This document shows, piece after piece, positions 7,574-16,061 of a DNA stretch of 64,000 bases. The notes under the pieces were generated by a model. It did no database searches, was not told the DNA's origin, and saw only the letters and a program-made list of their open reading frames with translations. Each line of letters starts with the position of its first letter. The stretch's first letter is position 1. Source of the stretch: Pelagibius marinus (GTDB taxonomy: Bacteria > Pseudomonadota > Alphaproteobacteria > Kiloniellales > Kiloniellaceae); the NCBI RefSeq assembly GCF_014925385.1, contig NZ_JACSDK010000003.1:1-64000 (forward strand), in the 5' to 3' direction. The translations under genes and the position numbers were made by a program.

Positions 7574-9025
7574 ATGGATCTCGTAGGACTTCTGATCGAT
7601 GGTGAAAGCGTCGGGGCGACCGGCGATGCGACTTTCGAGCGGGTCAACCCCATAACCGGCGACGTCGCCACCACGGCGGCGGCGGCCAGCGTCGAGGACG
7701 CCCGCAAGGCGGCCGACGCCGCGGCCAAGGCCTTCCCGGAATGGGCCGAGACCGCGCCGGGCCAGCGCCGCAAGCTGCTGATCGCCGCGGCCGAGGCGCT
7801 GCGCGACCGCTCCAAGGACATCGTCGCGGCCATGGCCGAGGAGATCGGCGCCACCGAGGGCTGGGCCATGTTCAACATCGGCCTGGCCGCCGACATGCTG
7901 CTGGAGGCCTCGGCGCTGACCACGCAGATCAACGGCGAGATCATTCCCTCCAACCGCCCGGGCAGCCTGGCCATGGCGGTGCGTCAGCCGGTCGGCGTGG
8001 TACTCTCCATGGCGCCCTGGAACGCGCCCATCATTCTCGGCGTGCGTTCCATCGCCACGCCGCTGGCCTGCGGCAATACGGTGGTCATGAAGACTTCGGA
8101 GATCTGTCCGCACACCCACCGCCTGATCCTGGAAGCGGTGCAGGCGGCGGGCTTGCCTACCGGCGTGCTCAACGCCATCTCCAACGCCCCCGACGACGCG
8201 CCGGAGATCGTCGAGGCGCTGATCGCCCACCCGGCGGTGCGCCGCATCAACTTCACCGGCTCGACCCGCGTCGGTCGCGTCATTGCCGAGACGGCGGGGC
8301 GCTACCTGAAGCCGGTGCTGCTGGAACTGGGCGGCAAGGCGCCCATGGTGGTGTTGGACGACGCCGACCTGGACGCGGCAGTCGCCGCGGCAGCCTTCGG
8401 GGCCTACATGAATCAGGGCCAGATCTGCATGTCGACCGAGCGCCTGGTGGTCGACGAAAAGGTCGCCGACGCCTTCGTCGAGAAGATGACCGCCAAGGTG
8501 AAGACCCTGAAGGCCGGTGACCCGCGCAAGGGCAAGACGCCGCTGGGCTCCGTGGTCGACCGGCGCGCGACCCAGCGCATCGAGGGCCTGGTCGCCGACG
8601 CGGTCGACAAGGGCGCGGTGCTGGCCGCCGGCGGCGCGGCCGAGGGTACCATCATGCAGGCGACCTTGCTGGACCGGGTAACGCCCTCCATGCGCATCTA
8701 CAACGAAGAAAGCTTCGGCCCGGTGGTCAGCGTGATCCGCGTCGGCAGCCTGGACGAGGCTGTGCGCGTAGCTAATGACACCGAATATGGCCTCTCCGCC
8801 GCCGTCTTCGGCCAAGATGTGAACCGGGCGCTTTCGGTGGCCCGGCGCATCGAGTCCGGCATCTGCCACGTCAACGGGCCGACGGTCCACGACGAGGCGC
8901 AGATGCCCTTCGGCGGGGTCAAGGAGTCCGGCTACGGCCGCTTCGGCGGCAAGGCCGGCATTGACGAATTCACCGAACTCCGGTGGATCACCATCCAGGA
9001 CGGACCGCTGCACTATCCGATCTGA
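7574..9025 (+). CDS. Aldehyde dehydrogenase (aromatic aldehyde type)
   Basis: This 483-residue NAD(P)-dependent aldehyde dehydrogenase has the general base E251 in LELGGKAP and the catalytic C285 in GQICMS, with the coenzyme loop FTGSTRVG. Its central part (GVVLSMAPWNAPIILGVRSI) resembles the vanillin/salicylaldehyde dehydrogenase branch, which suggests an aromatic substrate. It stands between the liv scar and the TRAP transporter genes and upstream of a benzoylformate-decarboxylase-like enzyme. I infer that it oxidises the aldehyde made by that decarboxylase to the acid. The start codon ATG 7574 fits the family N-terminus. Confidence 0.87.
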   Translation: MDLVGLLIDGESVGATGDATFERVNPITGDVATTAAAASVEDARKAADAAAKAFPEWAETAPGQRRKLLIAAAEALRDRSKDIVAAMAEEIGATEGWAMFNIGLAADMLLEASALTTQINGEIIPSNRPGSLAMAVRQPVGVVLSMAPWNAPIILGVRSIATPLACGNTVVMKTSEICPHTHRLILEAVQAAGLPTGVLNAISNAPDDAPEIVEALIAHPAVRRINFTGSTRVGRVIAETAGRYLKPVLLELGGKAPMVVLDDADLDAAVAAAAFGAYMNQGQICMSTERLVVDEKVADAFVEKMTAKVKTLKAGDPRKGKTPLGSVVDRRATQRIEGLVADAVDKGAVLAAGGAAEGTIMQATLLDRVTPSMRIYNEESFGPVVSVIRVGSLDEAVRVANDTEYGLSAAVFGQDVNRALSVARRIESGICHVNGPTVHDEAQMPFGGVKESGYGRFGGKAGIDEFTELRWITIQDGPLHYPI

Positions 9026-9086
9026 GGTGTCGTCCGTTCGGACCCTGGCCAGGACGGCAATCTAATAGTTGGACGACAATAAAAAT

Positions 9087-9105
9087 TGGGCGGCGAGAGC
9101 GCCCA
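9087..9105 (+). other. Hairpin in the dctP leader
   Basis: TGGGCG (9087-9092) and CGCCCA (9100-9105) can pair around a seven-base loop in the leader of dctP. No T-run follows, so it is not a terminator; it may stabilise or pace the transporter mRNA after the dehydrogenase cistron. Confidence 0.3.
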
Positions 9106-9150
9106 GGCCGTAAAATAAGCCAAACAAAGAACGTAAAGGGAGGAAACCCA

Positions 9151-10197
9151 ATGAAACCGTTGCATCTTCTGAAGGCCGCCGCGTTAGGCGCCGTGCTGGC
9201 CGCCGCGGCCGGCTCCAGCGCCGTGGCGCAGGAATACACCTTCAAGTTTCACCATTTTCTGGGCGCCAAGTCGCCGGCCAACACGAAGATGCTGGAGCCC
9301 TGGGCCCGCCAGGTGGAGGAAAACTCCGGCGGCCGCGTGAAGATCGAGATCTTCCCGTCGATGACGCTGGGCGGCCGCCCGCCGGAACTGATCCAGCAGG
9401 CGCGTGACGGCGTGGTCGACCTGATCTGGGCGGTCAACGGCTACACCCCGGGCCTCTTCCCGCGCACCGAGGTCTTCGAACTGCCTTTCGTTTACGTGAA
9501 CAATATCAAGGCCACGAACCTGGCCATGTACGACATGTTCGAGAGCGACCTGAAGCAGGAGTACAAGGGCCTGGAGGTCATGTTCCTGCATGTTCATGCC
9601 GGGCAGGCCTTCCACATGCGCGACAAGCCGGTCCACACGCCGGCCGATGTCGAAGGCCTGAAGCTGCGCATCCCGACACGCACCGGTGCCTGGGTTATCG
9701 AGGCCCTGGGCGCGGCGCCGACGGCCATGCCGGTGCCTGAACTGCCGCAGGCCCTGCAGAAGGGCGTCGTCGACGGCGCGCTGATCCCCTGGGAGATCAT
9801 CCCGCCGCTGAAGATCCAGGAGCAGACCAAGTACCAGATCGAGGGCTTCAACGAGACCCGCTTCGGCACCACGACCTTCCAGGTGTCCATGAACAAGGCG
9901 CGCTGGGACGGCCTGCCCGCGGATATCCAGAAGGCCTTCCGCGACGCCTCGGGCCGCGACTGGTGGGGCAAGGTCGGCGAGATCTGGCGCGCTTCCGACG
10001 ACTTCGGCATCAAGGTCGCCACCGACGCGGGCAACGAGCACATCGTCCTGACCAAGGAGCAGACCGAGGCTTTCCGCGAGAAGCTGGAGCCGGTGGTGCA
10101 GCGCTGGATCAAGGAAGTCTCGCCGCAGGGCATCGGCGGCGCCCGCCTGGTCGAACAAGCGCGTGACCTGATCGCCAAGAACGGCGGCGGCAACTGA
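9151..10197 (+). CDS. dctP: TRAP transporter substrate-binding protein (DctP family)
   Basis: This 348-residue periplasmic receptor has a cleavable signal peptide (about residues 1-26, cut after SSAVAQ) and a DctP fold. FEL PFVY and the segment GLKLRIPTRTGAWVIEALGA (around 170-190) contain the arginine that usually binds the ligand carboxylate. It delivers an organic acid to DctQ/DctM. The start is fixed by GGGAGG upstream of ATG 9151. The next gene begins within its stop codon. Given the neighbouring ThDP decarboxylase, an aryl 2-oxoacid or hydroxyacid ligand is plausible but not shown. Confidence 0.88.
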   Translation: MKPLHLLKAAALGAVLAAAAGSSAVAQEYTFKFHHFLGAKSPANTKMLEPWARQVEENSGGRVKIEIFPSMTLGGRPPELIQQARDGVVDLIWAVNGYTPGLFPRTEVFELPFVYVNNIKATNLAMYDMFESDLKQEYKGLEVMFLHVHAGQAFHMRDKPVHTPADVEGLKLRIPTRTGAWVIEALGAAPTAMPVPELPQALQKGVVDGALIPWEIIPPLKIQEQTKYQIEGFNETRFGTTTFQVSMNKARWDGLPADIQKAFRDASGRDWWGKVGEIWRASDDFGIKVATDAGNEHIVLTKEQTEAFREKLEPVVQRWIKEVSPQGIGGARLVEQARDLIAKNGGGN

Positions 10198-10733
10198 TGA
10201 CGGCTTCGGGCCAAGAGCAGCGGGCGGGGCTTTCGGGCCTCGCCCGCGCCGCCATTACCGGCTGGGCGCTGCTCGGCGGCCTGGTGCTGGCCGCCGTGGT
10301 CCTGATCAACGTGCTCTCGGTGATCGGCGGTATCGTGTGGGAGCCCTTCCCCGGTGACTTCGAGATGACCGAGGTCGGCGTCGCCGTTGCGGCCTTCTCC
10401 TTCCTGCCCTACTGCCAGTTGACCGGCGCCAACGTGACGGCCGACATCTTCACTTCCAAGGCTTCGCCACGCTGGACCGGCATCTTCGCCCTGCTGGCCT
10501 CGCTGGTGGCCCTGGGCTTCAGCCTGCTGCTGCTGTGGCGCATGTACTTCGGCCTGCTGGACCAGAAGGCCTACGGCTACACCACGACGATCCTGCAGTT
10601 TCCGCAGTGGATCGGCTTCATTCCGATCCTCATCTCGCTTGCCCTCCTGGCCGTTGCCGCCCTCATCACCCTGGGCGAGGCCGCGCGGCAGATCGCCCAT
10701 CCCAGTGTCCCGCAGACCTCTGCAGAAGCATAA
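10197..10733 (+). CDS. dctQ: TRAP transporter small permease (DctQ family)
   Basis: This 178-residue inner-membrane protein has four predicted transmembrane helices (about 15-37, 55-75, 98-120, 138-160), the DctQ topology. It shares one base with the dctP stop codon (TGATG), indicating coupling. With DctM it forms the Na+-driven transport complex, in which DctQ is the structural partner of the large subunit. Order dctP-dctQ-dctM is the usual one. Confidence 0.87.
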   Translation: MTASGQEQRAGLSGLARAAITGWALLGGLVLAAVVLINVLSVIGGIVWEPFPGDFEMTEVGVAVAAFSFLPYCQLTGANVTADIFTSKASPRWTGIFALLASLVALGFSLLLLWRMYFGLLDQKAYGYTTTILQFPQWIGFIPILISLALLAVAALITLGEAARQIAHPSVPQTSAEA

Positions 10734-10751
10734 TCGGCGAAAGCGTAGTTC

Positions 10752-12110
10752 ATGACGGACCCCCTTCTGATCGGCGTGGCCGGCCTGGCCGTCCTCATTT
10801 TCCTCATCGTCATCCGCATGCCGATCGCCTATGCCATGATCCTTGTCGGGGGCATCGGGGTGACGCTGCTGAGCGGCGCCGCGATCTTCATGAGCCAGCT
10901 GAAGACGCTGGCCTACGGGCAGTTCTCCATCTTCGACCTTTCCGTCGTGCCGATGTTCGTGCTGATGGGCGCGCTGGCGACCCGCGCGGGCCTCTCCCAG
11001 GACATGTTCCGGGCAGCCAATGCCTGGTTCGGCTGGCTGCGCGGCGGCACCGCCATGGCGGCGATTGCCGCCTGCGCCACCTTCGGCGCGGTCTGCGGCT
11101 CCTCCCTGGCGACGGCCTCCACCATGGGCAAGGTCGCCCTGCCGGAGCTCAGGCGCTACAACTACTCCGGATCGCTGGCCACCGGCACCCTGGCCGCCGG
11201 CGGCGTTCTGGGCATCCTCATCCCGCCTTCGGTGGTGCTGATCATCTACGCCATCATCGTCGAGGCCAACATCGTCACCATGTTCATGGCGGCGCTGCTG
11301 CCCGGCATCATGGCCGTCTGTCTTTTCCTGCTGACCATCGCCCTCTATGTCGCGATCGTTCCTGACGCCGGGCCGCGCGGCGACCGCGTCGGCCAGACGG
11401 AGTTCGTCGACGCCACGATCAACATGATCCCGGTGCTGGTGATCTTCCTGCTGGTGATCGGCGGCATCTACGCCGGCTTCTTCAATCCGACACCGGCGGC
11501 GGCGGTGGGCGTCTTCCTGGTCTGGGCCTACGGCGCGGTCCACCGCGGGCTGCGCTGGGCGGAATTGAAGGACTCGCTGCTGGAGACCGCCAGGACCACC
11601 GGCATGATCTATCTGATCCTGCTGGGCGCGGAGATGCTGAAGATCTTCATGTCGCGCGCCGGGGTGCCCCAGGCCACCGCCGAGTGGATCGGCCAGTCCG
11701 GCATGGACCCCATGCTGGTCATGGTGCTGCTGCTGCTGGGCCTCATCGTGCTCGGCTGTCTCATGGACAGCCTGTCGATGATCCTGCTGGTCATTCCCTT
11801 CTTCTGGCCGGTGCTGGTGGAGATCAACGGCGGCCTCTACCAGGGAGCCGAGGGCGCCGGCTACGGCATGAGCACCGAGGACCTGAAGGTCTGGTTCGGC
11901 ATCCTCTCGCTCGTTGTCGTGGAACTGGGTTTGATCACGCCCCCCGTGGGGCTCAATGTCTTTGTGATCTCAGCTCTGGCCAAGGATATCCCGATGATCC
12001 AGACCTTCAAGGGCGTGGCGCCTTTCTTCGGCGCCGAGATGGTGCGGGTCTTGATCCTGCTGGCGTTTCCGGCCATCACCCTCTGGCTGCCACATCTGCT
12101 GGGCGGCTGA
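10752..12110 (+). CDS. dctM: TRAP transporter large permease (DctM family)
   Basis: This 452-residue protein has about 12 transmembrane segments and DctM hallmarks: PMFVLMGALATRAGLSQDMF near residue 62, the glycine- and proline-rich re-entrant loop LAAGGVLGILIPPSVVLIIY around 145-165, and a second one with LITPPVGLNVFVISALA near 395-410. These hairpins hold the sodium and substrate sites. It is the translocating subunit for the acid captured by DctP. It follows dctQ by 18 bases and precedes the ThDP enzyme by 16 bases, in one operon. Confidence 0.88.
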   Translation: MTDPLLIGVAGLAVLIFLIVIRMPIAYAMILVGGIGVTLLSGAAIFMSQLKTLAYGQFSIFDLSVVPMFVLMGALATRAGLSQDMFRAANAWFGWLRGGTAMAAIAACATFGAVCGSSLATASTMGKVALPELRRYNYSGSLATGTLAAGGVLGILIPPSVVLIIYAIIVEANIVTMFMAALLPGIMAVCLFLLTIALYVAIVPDAGPRGDRVGQTEFVDATINMIPVLVIFLLVIGGIYAGFFNPTPAAAVGVFLVWAYGAVHRGLRWAELKDSLLETARTTGMIYLILLGAEMLKIFMSRAGVPQATAEWIGQSGMDPMLVMVLLLLGLIVLGCLMDSLSMILLVIPFFWPVLVEINGGLYQGAEGAGYGMSTEDLKVWFGILSLVVVELGLITPPVGLNVFVISALAKDIPMIQTFKGVAPFFGAEMVRVLILLAFPAITLWLPHLLGG

Positions 12111-12126
12111 CGAGGAGGCGGCGCCC

Positions 12127-13833
12127 ATGAGCAAGCAGGAAGGCATCAGCGCCGGCGCCGCGCTCTTCACACGGCTGAAGGCGCTGGGCGTGGACTACGT
12201 CTTCGCCAACTCGGGGACCGACTTCCCGCCGGTGATCGAGGGGCTGGCCGAGGCCCAGGCCAAGGGCATCGGGCTGCCGCGCGCCCTGGTGATCCCGCAT
12301 GAACACGCCGCCATGGGCATGGCGCACGGCTATTATCTGATGACCGGGCGCGCCCAGGCGGTGATGCTGCACACCAACGTCGGCCTGGCCAACGGCGTCA
12401 TCGGCGCCATCAACGCGGCCTGCGAGCACATCCCCTTGCTGCTCATGTCCGGACGCACGCCGGTCATGGAGGAGGGGCGCTTCGGCGCGCGCACGGTGCC
12501 CATCGCCTGGGGCCAGGAGATGCGCGACCAGGCGGCGATGATCCGCGAGTCCTGCAAGTGGGAATACGAGCTGAGGTTCCCCGAGCAGGTGGCGGGCCTG
12601 CTGGACCGCGCCCATGCCATCGCCAACTCGACGCCCAAGGGACCGGTCTATCTCTCCCTGCCGCGCGAGGCGCTCTGCGAACAGACGCCGCGCGCGGGTC
12701 TGGAGGACCCGCCGAGCCTGGCGCCGGCGACCGGCGCTCCCGACCCGGCGTCCATTCAGGCGGCGGCGGAACTGCTGGCCAAGGCCAAGGCGCCGTTGGT
12801 CATCGCCCAGCGCGGTGTCGGCGACGCCGAGAACTTCGCTCTCTTCGCCGACTGGGCGAGACACTGGGGCATCGCCGTCTGTTCCTGGTGGGCGACCCAC
12901 CTGGCGATCTCCACCGAACACCCCTGCCACGTCGGCGCCGACCCCGGCCCCTGGCTGGCCGAGGCCGACGTGGTGGTGGTGCTGGACTGCCTGGCGCCCT
13001 GGTGGCCCGACAAGCACCACCTGGCCGACGGCGCCAAGGTCATCCATATCGGCCCTGACCCACTCTTCAGCCGCTTCCCGGTGCGCAACTTCCGTTCCGA
13101 CCTTTCCGTCTCCGGCGAGAACCACCTGACGATTCCTGCGCTGGTCGACGCCATGGCCGGACTGCCGCGCGACGAGAATGCCTTGGCCGCGCGCCGGAAG
13201 AAGCTGGCGGCGGCGTCGCGGGAACGGCGTGAGAAGCAGCGCGCGGCGGCGCGCGCGGGCCAGGAGCGCGGCATCACCAAGGCCCTGGTCAGCGGCCTGC
13301 TGGGCGAGGCGCTCAGCGGCCTGAAGTCCAGCGTCTTCTCCGAGCTCGGCACCATCCTCGGCGTTTTGAAGCGCGAGGATCACAAGAGCTGGTTCCAGGA
13401 GCCGCACTCCGGCGGCCTGGGCTGGAGCTTCCCGGCGGCGCTGGGCGCGCAGCTCGCCGAGCCGGACCGGGTCTGCGTCGCGACCCTGGGCGACGGCTCC
13501 TACATGTTCGCCAACCCCACCGTCTGCCACCAGATCGCCGAGGCCCTGGAACTGCCGGTACTGGTCATCGTGCTGAACAACGAGGAATGGGGCGCGGTGC
13601 GCGCCTCGGTGAAGGGGCTTTATCCGGAGGGCTATGCCGCCAAGGCCAACGCCATGCCGCTGACCGCGCTGCAGCCCTCGCCGGACTTCACGCAAACCGC
13701 GGCGGCCAGCCGCGCCTGGGCGCGCAGCGTCACTTCGGCCGAAGAACTGCCGGGCGTGCTGGAAGAGGCGCTGAAAGTGGTGCGCGAGGAGCGCCGCCAG
13801 GCGCTGCTCAACATCAAGGTGCTGCGGGACTGA
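12127..13833 (+). CDS. ThDP-dependent decarboxylase, benzoylformate-decarboxylase-like
   Basis: This 568-residue enzyme has the three-domain POX/decarboxylase layout. E59 in PHEHAAMGMAHGYY is the ThDP-activating glutamate; GDGS (455-458) through N484-N485 is the ThDP/Mg2+ motif. By eye, VMLHTNVG (H82) aligns with the active-site His of benzoylformate decarboxylase (H70), and a HH pair at 297-298 may supply the second. These histidines argue against a plain acetolactate synthase. A basic Ala/Arg/Lys-rich linker lies at about 352-380. Automatic annotation would probably call it acetolactate synthase large subunit. With the TRAP importer and aldehyde dehydrogenase it could decarboxylate an aryl 2-oxoacid. 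Substrate is inference. Confidence 0.75.
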   Translation: MSKQEGISAGAALFTRLKALGVDYVFANSGTDFPPVIEGLAEAQAKGIGLPRALVIPHEHAAMGMAHGYYLMTGRAQAVMLHTNVGLANGVIGAINAACEHIPLLLMSGRTPVMEEGRFGARTVPIAWGQEMRDQAAMIRESCKWEYELRFPEQVAGLLDRAHAIANSTPKGPVYLSLPREALCEQTPRAGLEDPPSLAPATGAPDPASIQAAAELLAKAKAPLVIAQRGVGDAENFALFADWARHWGIAVCSWWATHLAISTEHPCHVGADPGPWLAEADVVVVLDCLAPWWPDKHHLADGAKVIHIGPDPLFSRFPVRNFRSDLSVSGENHLTIPALVDAMAGLPRDENALAARRKKLAAASRERREKQRAAARAGQERGITKALVSGLLGEALSGLKSSVFSELGTILGVLKREDHKSWFQEPHSGGLGWSFPAALGAQLAEPDRVCVATLGDGSYMFANPTVCHQIAEALELPVLVIVLNNEEWGAVRASVKGLYPEGYAAKANAMPLTALQPSPDFTQTAAASRAWARSVTSAEELPGVLEEALKVVREERRQALLNIKVLRD

Positions 13834-13846
13834 GACGCCCTGGTGC

Positions 13847-14299
13847 CTATTTCACCGTCAGGCAGCAGCAGTCGACGGCCTGCGAGACCTTGTGGCTGAC
13901 GCTGCCCAGCAGCAGGCCGCCCAGGTCGCCAAGGCCGCGCCTTCCCATGACGATCAGGTCGACGTTCTGGCCATTGGCGGTTTGGACGACGTGACCGGCG
14001 GGATCACCGCTCTCCAGCAGCGTCGCGCAGTCCGCCGCGCCGTGGTTGCGGGCACGCTGCTCCGCCTTGGTGAGGATCTCCTGCCCGGCGCCTTCGATGA
14101 GGTCGTGCTCGGTGATACGCAGGTGTTCGATCTTTTCGAAGGCCAGCAGTTCGCTGGGCACCTGGTAGCCGCCGGCCTGGGTCAGCACGTGCAGCAGGGT
14201 CACCTTGGCGCCATAGCGCTGCGCCAGGTCGCCGGCGATATCGACGGCCCGCCCGGCATGCTCCGACCCGTCGACGGGCACGAGAATATGCTTGAACAT
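13847..14299 (-). CDS. Universal stress protein (UspA family, ATP-binding type)
   Basis: This 150-residue single-domain protein starts MFKHILVPVDGSEHAGRAVD and carries the ATP-binding motif GRRGLGDLGGLLLGSVSHKV near the C-terminus (G-2x-G-9x-G-S pattern). Proteins of this type accumulate in growth arrest, stress or low oxygen. It ends 14 bases from the convergent decarboxylase gene. Upstream is an FNR-like box centred about 80 bases from the ATG, with TAGAGT at the right spacing for a -10, so oxygen control is plausible. Confidence 0.9.
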   Translation of the reverse strand: MFKHILVPVDGSEHAGRAVDIAGDLAQRYGAKVTLLHVLTQAGGYQVPSELLAFEKIEHLRITEHDLIEGAGQEILTKAEQRARNHGAADCATLLESGDPAGHVVQTANGQNVDLIVMGRRGLGDLGGLLLGSVSHKVSQAVDCCCLTVK

Positions 14300-14372
14300 G
14301 GCAACAGCCTCCCGGTCGCAAAAGGAATCCTCAGAACTCTACCACTCTAGGAGTCGCGGTGGCGGCGCCTCC

Positions 14373-14386
14373 ATGACCTGCATCAA
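14373..14386 (-). promoter_or_regulatory. FNR-like box upstream of the universal stress protein gene
   Basis: On the minus strand this reads TTGATGCAGGTCAT (8 of 10 matches). TAGAGT at 14349-14344 would place transcription start about 42 bases from the box centre, the class II FNR geometry. The box overlaps the stop codon of pncB. Confidence 0.55.
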
Positions 14387-15762
14387 GCAGGTGCAGGGGG
14401 CGTAGCCTCCTCTGCCAGGCGCTTCAGCGGCGCTGAGACCGTGACCGGATAGGGCCGGGCCGGCTCCAGGCCTTTCAGGGCGGGCGGCAGCTTCTCCAGC
14501 CGCGCCAGGGTGGCGGCGCGGATGTTTTCCAACGTGGGCAGGGCGGCGATGCGGCGGCCACCGCGCATCACCGGCTGCAGCAGCGGCGTCCCCTCCTGCC
14601 GGTCGTCGACCAGGGTCAGCAGGTCTTCGCGCGGCCGGCCTTCGCCGTCGCTGCGGCGGTAGACCTGCTTGCGCCCCGGCCAGGTGGCCTTGCCCTCGGA
14701 AAGCTTGCGCTTGGGCTTGCCGGCGTATTCCTGAAGCTTGTAGGCGCAGTCCAATGCCGGGGCGTCCTGCGAGGTGGTGAGGCCGGTGCCGATGCCGTAG
14801 CCGTCGATCGGCGCTCCCTTGTCTCTCAGCTCGGCCAGCGTCCATTCGTCGAGGCCGCCGCTGGCGAAGATCTGCACGGCGGTCAGCCCGCCGCCGTCGA
14901 GGATCCGGCGCACCTTCACCGCGTGGGCGCCCAGGTCGCCGCTGTCCAGGCGCACGCCGCGCAGGGTGATGCCTTCGGCGGTCAGCTCCGGGGCCAGGGC
15001 CACGACCTTCCGCGCCGCCGCCTCGGTGTCGTAGGTGTCGATCAGCAGGATCACGCTGTCGGGGCGTGAGTGCGCGAAGTGGCGGAAGGACTCCACCTCG
15101 TCGTCGTGCGCCTGCACGAAGGAGTGCGCCATGGTGCCGCTGATCGGGATGCCGAAGCGCCGCCCGGCCTCCACCGTCGCCGTGGCGTCGAAGCCGGCCA
15201 GGTAGCTGGCGCGCGCGGCCAGCAGGCCGGCCTCGGCGCCGTGGGCGCGGCGCAGGCCGAAGTCGACGAGGGTCTTGTCGCCTGCGGCCAGGCGCAGGCG
15301 CGCCGCCTTGCTGGCGATCACCGTCTCGAAGTGCAACAGGTTCATGATGCGGGTCTCGAGCAGCTGCGCTTCGGGCAGCGGCGCGATGACGCGCAGCAGC
15401 GGTTCGTCGGGAAAGACGATCTCGCCCTCGGCCACGGCATCGACATCTCCGGTGAAGCGGAAGTGCTGCAGGCGCTCGAGGAACGCCGGCGAGAAACGCT
15501 GCTGATCTTCCAGCCAGGCGATTTCCTCAGGGTCGAAGGCGGCGCTCTCCAGGAAGTCCACGACCTGCGCCAGACCGGCCGCCACCAGGAAGTTGCGGGT
15601 CTCGGGCAGCCTGCGCACGAAGAGTTCGAAGACGGCGATCTCCGTCATGCCGGCCTCTTCGTAGGCCTGCATCATGTTGAGCTGGTAGAGGTCGGTCAGC
15701 AGCAGGCCCGGCGGCGCCGGCGCGCCGTGGCTTTGCCCGTGATCCCGGCTTCGCCCGTTCAT
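14383..15762 (-). CDS. pncB: Nicotinate phosphoribosyltransferase
   Basis: This 459-residue enzyme converts nicotinate, PRPP and ATP to nicotinate mononucleotide in NAD salvage. It begins with the family's LLTDLYQLNMMQAY and continues with FELFVRRLPETRNFLVAAGL, the phospho-site region DFGLRRAHGAEAGLLAARASYLAGF (the conserved histidine is phosphorylated), and GTMAHSFVQAHDDE. Its stop overlaps the box that precedes the stress protein gene; upstream it is nine bases from slyX, so slyX-pncB are likely co-transcribed. PncB beside universal stress proteins recalls the PncB2 (Rv0573c) segment of the mycobacterial DosR regulon. Confidence 0.9.
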   Translation of the reverse strand: MNGRSRDHGQSHGAPAPPGLLLTDLYQLNMMQAYEEAGMTEIAVFELFVRRLPETRNFLVAAGLAQVVDFLESAAFDPEEIAWLEDQQRFSPAFLERLQHFRFTGDVDAVAEGEIVFPDEPLLRVIAPLPEAQLLETRIMNLLHFETVIASKAARLRLAAGDKTLVDFGLRRAHGAEAGLLAARASYLAGFDATATVEAGRRFGIPISGTMAHSFVQAHDDEVESFRHFAHSRPDSVILLIDTYDTEAAARKVVALAPELTAEGITLRGVRLDSGDLGAHAVKVRRILDGGGLTAVQIFASGGLDEWTLAELRDKGAPIDGYGIGTGLTTSQDAPALDCAYKLQEYAGKPKRKLSEGKATWPGRKQVYRRSDGEGRPREDLLTLVDDRQEGTPLLQPVMRGGRRIAALPTLENIRAATLARLEKLPPALKGLEPARPYPVTVSAPLKRLAEEATPPAPA

Positions 15763-15771
15763 GGCACGGCC

Positions 15772-15960
15772 TTAATGTGAACCGGCCTCGCCTTCGGTGA
15801 GCTGCAGTATCTGGCGTCCCAGGATCTCGATTTCGGCCTTCAGCCGGTCGATCTCCTGGCCCTGGGAGACCACCACATCGCTGAGGTCGTTCAGCATCTT
15901 TTCGGTGTAGGCGATCTGGGCTTCCAGGTCCTCCATCGCCTTGGGTTCACTGCCGGTCAT
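15772..15960 (-). CDS. slyX: SlyX family protein
   Basis: This 62-residue protein is one heptad-rich coiled coil (LEAQIAYTEKMLNDLSDVVV then EIDRLKAEIEILGRQI), the SlyX pattern. The start is fixed by GAGGAGG eight bases upstream of ATG 15960; longer frames to 16209 read through without a better start. Biochemical function of SlyX is unknown. It precedes pncB by nine bases. Confidence 0.85.
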   Translation of the reverse strand: MTGSEPKAMEDLEAQIAYTEKMLNDLSDVVVSQGQEIDRLKAEIEILGRQILQLTEGEAGSH

Positions 15961-16061
15961 GACGATCCTCCTCTCGAGCGCTGTTCCTTGGACTGCGCCT
16001 GCTTCGGCTATAGTGGCGGCACGCAAGCCGAGGCGGCATTGATCTATCGTAAACTGGCGCT

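Noticed and set aside
12127-13833. Annotation as acetolactate synthase large subunit
   Set aside because: The histidine motif (VMLHTNVG) and the TRAP/aldehyde dehydrogenase context fit an aryl decarboxylase better, and no small subunit or ilv gene is adjacent. It cannot be excluded without alignment.
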